A stretch of DNA of 33,729 bases from an uncultured Flavobacteriales bacterium (lineage in GTDB: Bacteria; Bacteroidota; Bacteroidia; Flavobacteriales; BACL11). The notes under the pieces were generated by a model, which did not search any database, had not been told where the DNA came from, and worked only from the letters and a program-made list of their open reading frames with translations. This document shows positions 24,737 to 32,055 of this stretch, one piece after another. The translations under genes and the position numbers were made by a program. The stretch lies in assembly GCA_950069165.1 (NCBI GenBank), contig CATMIT010000004.1, positions 1 to 33,729 on the forward strand, given 5' to 3'. Numbering within the stretch: position 1 is the first letter of the stretch; each line of letters begins with the position of its first letter.

Positions 24737-26488
24737 TTGAAGCACTTAGCATACCTTAATAAGTACTTTTGGAAATACCGTTATCGGCTATCACTTGGTT
24801 TTATATTTATTTTCATCTCCAATGTTTTTGCCCTCTACCCTGCCGAATTTGTAAGAAAAGCATTCGATAGTATAAAAGATATATTAGCAAAACATGAAAT
24901 TTCTAGTGGAGATTATACTGATATTTTATTGAAATTCGGTGGGTTAATAATACTCTTTGCTATTTTGAAAGGCGTCTTTATGTTTTTTATGCGACAGACA
25001 ATAATTGTAATGAGTAGGAAAATAGAATTTGATTTAAAAAACGAAATCTATAATCATTATCAGCATTTGAGTATTGCATTTTACAAGAAAAATAATACTG
25101 GAGATATGATGAATAGAATCACAGAAGATGTTAGCAGAGTAAGGATGTACCTAGGGCCGGCACTAATGTATGCCATCAATATTGTTACGCTTTTTTGTTT
25201 GGTCATTACTACCATGTTTCGAATAAGTCCAACGCTTTCTGTTTATGTTTTGCTCCCACTTCCGTTATTGGCAATTTCAGTCTATTATGTCAGTAATATA
25301 ATGAATAGAAGAAGTGAACAAGTGCAAAAGCAATTATCGGTACTTACTACTTTTTCGCAAGAAACATTTTCAGGAATTACTATCTTGAAATCCTTTAGAA
25401 ATGAAGCAAATTCAGCCCATAAATTTGACATGCTTTGCAAGGACTATACCGGTAAAAATTTGAAATTAGTTAAAATAGACGCTTTATTTTTCCCGCTCAT
25501 TATTTTTATGATTGGACTTAGCACAATACTAACTGTTTATTTTGGAGGCAAACAGGCGATAATGGGAAATATCACAACAGGAAATATTGCTGAATTCATT
25601 ATCTATGTAAACATGCTATCCTGGCCAGTAGCCTCAGTGGGTTGGGTTACTTCTCTTATTCAAAGAGCGGCAGCATCCCAAGAAAGAATTAATGAATTCC
25701 TCAATACTAAATCGGAAATTGTAAATTATACCAATGCGCAAACACCAATAAAAGGTGATATCGAATTTAAGGATGTGTCATTCACCTATCCAGATACAGG
25801 AATTGCTGCTTTAAAAAATATTAGTTTTAAAATTAAAGAAGGTTCTACCTTGGCAATATTTGGTAAAACTGGCTGTGGAAAATCGACTATCGCAAATCTT
25901 ATTTGCAGAATTTATGATGCCGAAAATGGCGAAATTTTATTGGGAGATAATCAATTAAAAAAACTCAATCTATATTTTCTCCGAAAAGCGATTGGCTATG
26001 TGCCACAAGATGGCTATCTTTTTTCGGGCACTATTGAAGAAAATATATCCTTTGGAAGTGATGTAATAAGTCAAGAAAAAATTAAAAAAGTAGCAGAAAC
26101 TGCAGAATTTACTTCTGATATTTTGAGGTTTCCTGAAAAATTTAAAACCATTGTTGGCGAAAGAGGGGTACAACTCTCTGGCGGACAAAGACAAAGAATT
26201 GCTATTGCAAGAGCGATTTACAAATCGCCATCCATTTTTATTTTTGACGATTGCCTTTCGGCAGTCGACTCCAGTAAAGAACAAAAAATATTAGCAAACC
26301 TTAAACAAAAGACAAGCAAAAGAACAACTATCATTATTAGCCATAGGATTTCAGCCATACAAAATGCGGATTTAATCCTTGTGTTAGAAAATGGAAAACT
26401 AACAGAGCAAGGCGACCACAAAACGCTTATAAATAGCAAAGGATTCTATTATGACATTTTTATAAAACAAAACAAAAAAGAGAGCTAA
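24737..26488 (+). CDS. ABC exporter half-transporter with Asp-Asp Walker B
   Basis: A 583-aa MdlB/MsbA-like exporter: a six-helix membrane domain (about 15-320) fused to an ATPase domain. Walker A is GKTGCGKST (376-384), the Q-loop is YVPQDGYLF, the signature is LSGGQ (480-484), the D-loop is SAVD and the H-loop is IISHR. Walker B ends in D504-D505, where active sites normally have Asp-Glu; that swap is typical of the weak site of heterodimeric exporters, but no partner gene is adjacent. The start is TTG (24737-24739): an in-frame TAA lies 12 bases upstream and the next Met is near residue 80, well inside the membrane domain. It is divergent from the dehydrogenase operon. The substrate is unknown (lipid or drug type). 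Confidence 0.92.
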   Translation: MKHLAYLNKYFWKYRYRLSLGFIFIFISNVFALYPAEFVRKAFDSIKDILAKHEISSGDYTDILLKFGGLIILFAILKGVFMFFMRQTIIVMSRKIEFDLKNEIYNHYQHLSIAFYKKNNTGDMMNRITEDVSRVRMYLGPALMYAINIVTLFCLVITTMFRISPTLSVYVLLPLPLLAISVYYVSNIMNRRSEQVQKQLSVLTTFSQETFSGITILKSFRNEANSAHKFDMLCKDYTGKNLKLVKIDALFFPLIIFMIGLSTILTVYFGGKQAIMGNITTGNIAEFIIYVNMLSWPVASVGWVTSLIQRAAASQERINEFLNTKSEIVNYTNAQTPIKGDIEFKDVSFTYPDTGIAALKNISFKIKEGSTLAIFGKTGCGKSTIANLICRIYDAENGEILLGDNQLKKLNLYFLRKAIGYVPQDGYLFSGTIEENISFGSDVISQEKIKKVAETAEFTSDILRFPEKFKTIVGERGVQLSGGQRQRIAIARAIYKSPSIFIFDDCLSAVDSSKEQKILANLKQKTSKRTTIIISHRISAIQNADLILVLENGKLTEQGDHKTLINSKGFYYDIFIKQNKKES

Positions 26489-26489
26489 A

Positions 26490-26518
26490 TTGCATTTAAA
26501 AATAATTTCATAGATTTG
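26490..26518 (+). promoter_or_regulatory. Promoter for the DUF3276 gene
   Basis: TTG (26490-26492), an 18-base spacer, TAGATTTG (26511-26518): the same hexamer variant and spacing as the symporter promoter at 12624. The predicted +1 is near 26524, giving a leader of about 26 nt rich in A/G (AAAAAAGAAGAAG) before the ATG at 26550. Confidence 0.62.
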
Positions 26519-26549
26519 TGAGCTAATTAGAAACCAAAAAAAGAAGAAG

Positions 26550-27020
26550 ATGAGAGAAAAAAGAGAGATAGAAGAAATATATTCTAAGGCAGTAAGAGCT
26601 GGAAGAAGGACTTATTTCTTTGATGTGCGATCCACTCGAGCTGGAGATTATTATTTAACAATGACCGAAAGTAAAAGAGACTTTAATGAGGATGGAACTC
26701 CTTTTTATAAAAAACATAAAATTTACCTTTATAAAGAAGATTTTGGAAATTTTAAAGATGCTTTAAGTGAATTTACAGACTACATTATAAAAGAAAAAGG
26801 AGAAGAGATAATTTCATTAGCTAGACCAGAAAGTAAAGAAGAAGAAAAGACAGTAGAGGTTGAGAAAGAAGAAAAGACAATAGAAGTTGAACAAGAAGAG
26901 AAGAAAGAAGAGCCAACTACTGATTTTACAGAAGTTAGTTTTGATGATTTAGGAAGTGAGGATACAAAAGAAGAAGAAACAGCAGAAGATGCTTCTGAAA
27001 ATAAAGAGAAAGAAGATTAA
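26550..27020 (+). CDS. DUF3276 PUR-type nucleic acid-binding protein with acidic tail
   Basis: A 156-aa protein. Residues 1-90 are the DUF3276 domain (PF11680), a PUR-alpha-like single-stranded nucleic acid-binding fold found in Bacteroidota and Borrelia: RAGRRTYFFDVRSTRAGDYY, TESKR, and HKIYLYKEDF. Residues 95-156 are a very acidic low-complexity tail with an internal repeat (EEKTVEVEKEEKTIEVEQEEK) and many Glu/Asp/Lys. It probably binds RNA or single-stranded DNA in the cytosol; its targets are unknown. It is a single-gene unit with its own promoter and strong terminator. Confidence 0.88.
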   Translation: MREKREIEEIYSKAVRAGRRTYFFDVRSTRAGDYYLTMTESKRDFNEDGTPFYKKHKIYLYKEDFGNFKDALSEFTDYIIKEKGEEIISLARPESKEEEKTVEVEKEEKTIEVEQEEKKEEPTTDFTEVSFDDLGSEDTKEEETAEDASENKEKED

Positions 27021-27063
27021 GATTGAATAAGTAGATTAAAACCCCAAAACAGATTTACGCAAC

Positions 27064-27094
27064 AAAAAACGGCCCATAAAATGGGCTGTTTTTA
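27064..27094 (+). terminator. Rho-independent terminator after the DUF3276 gene
   Basis: Stem GCCCAT / ATGGGC (27072-27077, 27081-27086; loop AAA), extended outward by G-T, C-G and A-T pairs, then TTTTT. The A-run on the left makes it potentially active in both directions. It separates the DUF3276 unit from parA. Confidence 0.82.
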
Positions 27095-27219
27095 TTTAAT
27101 AACTCTTCTATTTTTTGTTAATAATTCTCTTTTACATAAATGTCTTTTATATGTATTTGATTGTATTTTTATCAAATCTTTAAATCCATATTCTTAATTC
27201 TTAAATCCTAACATTACAA

Positions 27220-28026
27220 ATGGCAAAAATAATAGCAATCGCAAATCAAAAAGGAGGAGTAGGTAAAACTACAACAGCAATGAATTTGGCGGCAGGGCTA
27301 GGAGTTCTTGAACAAAAAGTACTTTTGGTAGATGCTGACCCACAGGCCAATGCCACCTCAGGCGTTGGGCACGACCCAAGAAATATAGAAAAGGGAGTTT
27401 ACGAGTGCTTATTGGGAAAAGTAAAAGCAAAAGAGATCATCTTAAAAACCAAAACACCTAACCTGTCTCTTTTACCAGCTCATATCGATTTGGTGGGTGC
27501 AGAATTGGAATTGGTAAATTTACCAAAACGTGAAAATATGATGAAGCAAATGCTAAATGATGTAAGTGGTGATTATGACTTTGTTATTATTGATTGCGCC
27601 CCATCACTTGGATTAATTACGCTAAATTCCCTAACGGCATGCGATTCTGTTATTATCCCTATTCAGTGCGAATATTTTGCTTTGGAGGGATTAGGGAAAT
27701 TATTAAATACAATTAAAATAGTGCAACAAAGATTAAACGAAAACTTGGTAATTGAAGGATTACTACTAACCATGTATGATACGCGTTTACGCCTTTCGAA
27801 TCAAGTAGTGGAAGATGTAAAAACCCATTTCCAAGATATGGTTTTTAAAACCATTATTCACCGAAATGTTCGCCTTGGAGAATCTCCTTCTTATGGTGAA
27901 ACAATAATTATTCATGATGCTACAAGTAAAGGAGCAATAAATTATCTTAACTTGGCAAGCGAACTTCTAAAAAAAGAAGAAAAAAGAAAATCTCAGCCAA
28001 AAGAATTGATTGACAGCAATGAATAA
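27220..28026 (+). CDS. parA: Chromosome-partitioning ATPase ParA (Soj)
   Basis: A 268-aa Walker-type ATPase that binds DNA non-specifically and moves ParB-parS complexes during chromosome segregation. The deviant Walker A is KGGVGKTT (11-18), with the LLVDADPQANAT motif and VIIDCAPSLG Walker B. There is no N-terminal DNA-binding extension, so it is a chromosomal Soj type rather than a plasmid P1 type. It is first in a compact run of six genes. A 7-bp inverted repeat (ATTTGAT / ATCAAAT, 27155-27177) lies upstream; its meaning is unclear. No parS-like palindrome is seen in this window. Confidence 0.95.
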   Translation: MAKIIAIANQKGGVGKTTTAMNLAAGLGVLEQKVLLVDADPQANATSGVGHDPRNIEKGVYECLLGKVKAKEIILKTKTPNLSLLPAHIDLVGAELELVNLPKRENMMKQMLNDVSGDYDFVIIDCAPSLGLITLNSLTACDSVIIPIQCEYFALEGLGKLLNTIKIVQQRLNENLVIEGLLLTMYDTRLRLSNQVVEDVKTHFQDMVFKTIIHRNVRLGESPSYGETIIIHDATSKGAINYLNLASELLKKEEKRKSQPKELIDSNE

Positions 28027-28879
28027 AAAACAAAATGGATTAGGAAGAGGTTTAGATGCAATACTTCCAAATATCGCAACTCCTGAAATTAGTATTTCCA
28101 GAATAGAAACAAATCCTTTTCAGCCCAGAAATATTTTTGATGAAGAATCCTTAAAAGAACTAGCTGTTTCTATTAAAGAGCTAGGTATAATCCAACCAAT
28201 TACGGTTCGTAAATTAGGGTTCGATAAATACCAACTTATTTCAGGAGAAAGAAGATTAAGAGCTTCTGAAATTGTAGGATTAACAAAAATTCCGGCATAC
28301 ATCCGTATTGCAAACGATCAGCAAATGCTAGAAATGGCTTTGGTCGAAAATATCCAAAGAGAAAACCTTAATCCTATTGAGGTGGCCCTAAGTTTTCAAA
28401 GACTAATTGAGGAGTGTAATTTAACCCAAGAAGCATGTAGTGAAAGAGTGGGTAAAAATAGAAGTACGATTACCAACTTTTTAAGATTACTAAAATTACC
28501 AGAAGAAATTCAATTAGGATTACAAAGTCAAAAAATAAGCATGGGACATGCTAGGGCTTTGATAAATGTAAGGGATAAGCAAAAACAAATCAACTTATAC
28601 CATGATGCGGTGGCCAATGGCATTTCAGTGCGAGAACTCGAACAAATGGTAAGAGAGTTTGCTGAAACAGACTACAATAGAACATCAAAGGAGAAAAGAG
28701 TAAAAATAATGATTCCCTTGCCTTTTGATAAACAAAGAAAGATGCATGAGTTATCTAACTATTTAGATAGACAGGTGCAGCTAAAAACAAACAAAAAAGG
28801 AAATGGAAAATTGATAATTCCATTTTCCTCTGATGAAGATTTTGAGAGAATCCTCTCTCTTATTAAAGTTAATTCTTGA
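28019..28879 (+). CDS. parB: Chromosome-partitioning protein ParB (Spo0J)
   Basis: A 286-aa CTP-dependent DNA clamp that loads at parS. The N-terminus has NGLGRGLDAILPNI, then the ParB/Srx CTPase domain with NPFQPR and SGERRLRAS, the conserved ENIQRENLNPIE helix, a KorB/ParB helix-turn-helix (about 140-200; GKNRSTITNFLRLLKLP, GHARALI), and a C-terminal dimerisation region. The ATG at 28019 is chosen because it gives the usual MNKKQNGLGRG start; it overlaps the end of parA by eight bases, indicating coupled translation. Confidence 0.95.
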   Translation: MNKKQNGLGRGLDAILPNIATPEISISRIETNPFQPRNIFDEESLKELAVSIKELGIIQPITVRKLGFDKYQLISGERRLRASEIVGLTKIPAYIRIANDQQMLEMALVENIQRENLNPIEVALSFQRLIEECNLTQEACSERVGKNRSTITNFLRLLKLPEEIQLGLQSQKISMGHARALINVRDKQKQINLYHDAVANGISVRELEQMVREFAETDYNRTSKEKRVKIMIPLPFDKQRKMHELSNYLDRQVQLKTNKKGNGKLIIPFSSDEDFERILSLIKVNS

Positions 28880-29394
28880 AATTTTCCAAAGAAATATTTC
28901 TAATTATTTTTTGCTTTTTCTACTTTTCAGCAGTAGAAGCACAGGATTTATCTAAGCCAATACAATCACCCAAAAAAGCAGCAATGCTATCGGCCGCCTT
29001 GCCTGGACTTGGACAAATTTACAATAAGAAATACTGGAAAGTCCCCCTTATTTATGCAGGATTTCTTACCTCTGTGTACTACATAAATGATAATAATAAT
29101 AGTTACAAGCAATACAAAGACGCCTATATTATCAGAACGGATAACAACCCGAGTACAGTGGATGATTTTGTGGGAGAATACAGTAGTGGCGATTTACTTA
29201 TTTTAAAAGATTTTTATAGAAGAAATAGGGAAATATCAATTTTGTGTTTTGTGGGAACTTATATCTTAAATATTGTGGATGCCTCTGTAGATGCACACCT
29301 TTTTGATTATGATATTTCTGATGATATTTCATTTCATATTTACCCTACTTCAACTAGCGACTTTAATGGATTTTGTTTAACGTTAAATTTGTAG
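28876..29394 (+). CDS. DUF5683 exported protein
   Basis: A 172-aa protein with a signal peptide (residues 1-22, ending VEAQ) and the DUF5683 domain: KKAAMLSAALPGLGQIYNKKYWKVPLIYAG, two further hydrophobic stretches (about 55-70 and 115-135), and an ending near the outer surface. It is found in this position in many Bacteroidota; its function is unknown. The start is TTG at 28876: an in-frame TAA lies six bases upstream and the next Met follows the signal peptide. TTGA joins this start to the parB stop, so translation is coupled. Confidence 0.8.
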   Translation: MKFSKEIFLIIFCFFYFSAVEAQDLSKPIQSPKKAAMLSAALPGLGQIYNKKYWKVPLIYAGFLTSVYYINDNNNSYKQYKDAYIIRTDNNPSTVDDFVGEYSSGDLLILKDFYRRNREISILCFVGTYILNIVDASVDAHLFDYDISDDISFHIYPTSTSDFNGFCLTLNL

Positions 29395-29399
29395 ATTTG
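29392..29399 (+). promoter_or_regulatory. -7 element overlapping the DUF5683 stop, just before dapB
   Basis: TAGATTTG includes the TAG stop codon of the DUF5683 gene and ends five bases before the dapB ATG. A TTTG at 29372-29375 lies 16 bases upstream, slightly short for a -33 element. If active, dapB, lepB and wbqC have an extra promoter producing a nearly leaderless dapB mRNA. Confidence 0.42.
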
Positions 29400-29404
29400 C
29401 CCTT

Positions 29405-30076
29405 ATGAAAATTGCAATATTAGGCAACGGTAAAATGGGAAAGCGAATTTCTGAATTAGCCACTGAAAATGGACATGAAATTGTAGCTGTATCATCTAGT
29501 AAAAATCCTGCAAATACATTAGATTTTATATCAGTTGATGTTGCCATAGATTTTAGCACTCCAACTTCTGCTTTTGAAAATATTGCGCATGCAATAAATA
29601 GTGGAATCCCTGTTATTTCTGGCACTACTGGCTGGTTAGAAAAGAAAAAAGAAATAGAAAAACTCTGCACTAATAAAGAGGGTGCTTTTTTATATGCCTC
29701 CAATTTTAGTTTGGGTATGAACCTCTTTTTTCAGTTAAACAAACAATTAGCCAAACTGATGAAAAATCAGAATTACGAAAGTAAAATTCACGAAATTCAT
29801 CATCTAGAAAAATTAGATTCGCCAAGTGGAACAGCCAAAACTTTAGCAATGGACAGTCAAGCAATATTAGATAAAGAAATTAAAATAACTGCTGATAGAG
29901 TTGAGAATATTCCTGGAACGCATAGTGTTACTTATATCTCCGAACAAGATAAAATAGAAATAAAACACACCGCAAAAAACCGAGACGGATTTGCAATAGG
30001 TGCAATTGTTGCAGCCGAATGGATAATAGGAAAGAAAGGAATTTTTACCATGAATGATGTACTAAAAATGCAATAA
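29405..30076 (+). CDS. dapB: 4-hydroxy-tetrahydrodipicolinate reductase
   Basis: A 223-aa NAD(P)H-dependent reductase of the diaminopimelate/lysine pathway, supplying DAP for peptidoglycan. The N-terminal Rossmann loop is GNGKMG (7-12), and SGTTGW is at 72-77. The catalytic motif HEIHHLEKLDSPSGTA has H132/H133 and K137. It is slightly shorter than the E. coli enzyme (273 aa), as is usual in Bacteroidota. It lies ten bases after DUF5683 and 26 before lepB. Confidence 0.95.
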   Translation: MKIAILGNGKMGKRISELATENGHEIVAVSSSKNPANTLDFISVDVAIDFSTPTSAFENIAHAINSGIPVISGTTGWLEKKKEIEKLCTNKEGAFLYASNFSLGMNLFFQLNKQLAKLMKNQNYESKIHEIHHLEKLDSPSGTAKTLAMDSQAILDKEIKITADRVENIPGTHSVTYISEQDKIEIKHTAKNRDGFAIGAIVAAEWIIGKKGIFTMNDVLKMQ

Positions 30077-30102
30077 AATATATAAAAATCGTTTTAAAAA
30101 AC

Positions 30103-31368
30103 ATGAAGAAATTAAAAGATAAATTAGGTAGATTTTTTAGATTAGTGATGTTTATTATTTTCACTATTGTGTGGAGTTTTTTTGTTTATGTAATAGATGG
30201 GGAGTGGCTTTATTTTATTCCGCTTTTTATTGCAGATGCCTTATTTTGGAAAACCTTTAATTATACCTTTTGGAAAAAAAGAGTAAAACAGAAAAAAAAG
30301 AAGAAAAAAAGCGAACTCAGAAATTGGTTTGATGCAATTCTTTTTGCCGTAATTGCGGCAACTATTTTGCGTACTTTTTTAATTGAGGCCTATACTATTC
30401 CCACTTCCTCTATGGAAAAATCTTTACTAATCGGAGACTTTCTTTTCGTGAGCAAGGTTAGTTATGGCCCAAGAGTACCTATGACTCCACTTGCTTTTCC
30501 GCTTGTACACCATACTATGCCAATTGGAGGAGGAAAGTCCTATTCTGAAAGTATAAAATTACCTTATCATAGAATGAAAGGGTTAGGACAGGTTAAAAGA
30601 AACGATTGTGTGGTATTTAATTGGCCAGCCGAAACCCTAGGGCGCCCTATCGACAAAAAGGAAAATTACATAAAAAGATGTGTAGGGATTCCAGGAGATA
30701 CAATTGAAGTAATAGATGGGCAACTAATGGTAAATCGAAATCCGCAAGAAGAATTTGAAGGCATGAAAAACCAGTTTCAATATAGTGTGAAAACAAAAGG
30801 AACTGGTCTGAATCCAAAAATATTGTATGAAAAATATGATATTACAGAAGGCGGTTATGGTAGAAATCAAAATGAATACAACCTAACGCTAACTAATAAA
30901 AACAGAGATGCATTAGCTACTTTCCCTAATGTGATATCTGTAGATAAAAGAGTAAAAAAAGAGGCTAAATTTGAAGAATACATCTTTCCTCATAGCAAGA
31001 ATTTTAGCTGGAATGAGGATAATTATGGACCTATCCTTATTCCTAAAGCTGGAACTACAATTCATTTAACAACTGAAAACCTACCGATTTATAAGGATAT
31101 TATTGAGCGATATGAAGGGAATACTTTAGAAATTGTGGGAGGAGAAATTTTAATTAATAAAGAGGTGGCTACTACTTATACTTTCAAAATGAATTATTAT
31201 TGGCTAATGGGTGATAATAGGCACAACTCTGCTGACTCTCGTTTTTGGGGTTTTGTACCAGAAGACCATATTGTTGGAAAAGCACTTTTTATTTGGATGA
31301 GTTGGGATAAAAATGCCAAAGGATTGAAAAAAATAAGATGGAATCGTTTGTTTGATGGAGTCAAATAA
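30103..31368 (+). CDS. lepB: Signal peptidase I
   Basis: A 421-aa membrane serine protease that removes signal peptides from exported proteins. Helices lie at about 12-30, 33-48 and 76-95, separated by a Lys-rich cytoplasmic loop (KKRVKQKKKKKKS, 58-70). The catalytic serine is S103 in IPTSSMEKSL; the catalytic lysine is K191 in NYIKRCVGIPGD. The terminal box GDNRHNSADSRFWG is present. An insertion of more than 100 residues between K191 and that box makes it larger than E. coli LepB, a common Bacteroidota feature. A-runs in the Lys loop are strong slippage sites. It overlaps wbqC by 14 bases. Confidence 0.95.
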   Translation: MKKLKDKLGRFFRLVMFIIFTIVWSFFVYVIDGEWLYFIPLFIADALFWKTFNYTFWKKRVKQKKKKKKSELRNWFDAILFAVIAATILRTFLIEAYTIPTSSMEKSLLIGDFLFVSKVSYGPRVPMTPLAFPLVHHTMPIGGGKSYSESIKLPYHRMKGLGQVKRNDCVVFNWPAETLGRPIDKKENYIKRCVGIPGDTIEVIDGQLMVNRNPQEEFEGMKNQFQYSVKTKGTGLNPKILYEKYDITEGGYGRNQNEYNLTLTNKNRDALATFPNVISVDKRVKKEAKFEEYIFPHSKNFSWNEDNYGPILIPKAGTTIHLTTENLPIYKDIIERYEGNTLEIVGGEILINKEVATTYTFKMNYYWLMGDNRHNSADSRFWGFVPEDHIVGKALFIWMSWDKNAKGLKKIRWNRLFDGVK

Positions 31369-31978
31369 TTCTTTTTTACTGCCTACCTCCTACCTAGCCC
31401 CAATTGGATATTATGCTGTTTTGCTACAAAACGAAAATTGTGAAACTGAACAATACGAACATTTTGTAAAACAAAGTATTCGAAACAGATGTGATATTTA
31501 TGGAGCAAATGGTAAGCTAACTTTAAGTATTCCAAAACAAAGAAAAGCAAGCTCTAAAACCCAGATAAAAGACATAAAAATAGCATACCATCACCCATGG
31601 CAAAAAGAGCATTGGAAATCTATTTGTAGCGCTTATCGTTCTTCCTCTTATTTTGAATTTTTTGAAGATTTATTTGTTCCTTTTTACGAAAAAAGAGAAA
31701 CTTTCCTTTTAGATTTTAACCTGAAACTGCAAGAAGTGATTTTTAAATGTTTGCAAATAAAAGATACAAGTATTCTGACACAATCTTACCAAAAACAAAG
31801 CACTTCAAACGATTACCGAAACGCTACTTTTCAAATAAAAAATCAAACAAAATACCATCAAGTTTTTGAAAATAAATGCGGCTTTATTTCAAATCTATCC
31901 ATTATCGATTTACTCTTTAATAAAGGTCCTGAAAGTGCAGATTATTTAAATAATCTAGATATTCGTATTGAGATATAA
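31355..31978 (+). CDS. WbqC-like family protein
   Basis: A 208-aa (207 from the ATG) cytosolic protein of the WbqC family (PF08889). It opens with LPTSYLAPIGYYAVLL, followed by the conserved NRCDIYGANGKLTLSIP and HPWQKEHWKSICSAYRSSSYFEF. Family members occur in O-antigen loci and beside lepB in Bacteroidota; the biochemical role is not established. The ATG 31355 is preferred over the adjacent TTG; either way it overlaps the lepB end and is translationally coupled. Confidence 0.85.
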   Translation: MESNNSFLLPTSYLAPIGYYAVLLQNENCETEQYEHFVKQSIRNRCDIYGANGKLTLSIPKQRKASSKTQIKDIKIAYHHPWQKEHWKSICSAYRSSSYFEFFEDLFVPFYEKRETFLLDFNLKLQEVIFKCLQIKDTSILTQSYQKQSTSNDYRNATFQIKNQTKYHQVFENKCGFISNLSIIDLLFNKGPESADYLNNLDIRIEI

Positions 31979-32031
31979 AATATTAGAAGAAAAGTCTCAC
32001 ATCTAATTACTACTATCTAACATCTATTTTC

Positions 32032-32039
32032 TATTTTTG
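32032..32039 (+). promoter_or_regulatory. Candidate -7 element for the carboxylase gene
   Basis: TATTTTTG matches TAnnTTTG, 16 bases before the ATG at 32056. It lies at the end of a 77-base spacer of ATCTAA-like low-complexity sequence. No -33 TTG is obvious. Confidence 0.4.
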
Positions 32040-32055
32040 ACAAAATTTATTCGCA

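Noticed and set aside
26838..27000. Tandem DNA repeat in the 3' part of the DUF3276 gene as a mobile or regulatory repeat
   Set aside because: It simply encodes the acidic Glu/Lys/Val tail; acidic low-complexity tails are usual for this protein family.
27021..28018. parS site near parAB
   Set aside because: I looked for a TGTTTCACGTGAAACA-like 16-mer with a central CACGTG in the region and across the window and saw none.
29340..29404. Lysine riboswitch before dapB
   Set aside because: Only ten bases separate dapB from the preceding gene, and the upstream sequence is coding; there is no room for an aptamer.
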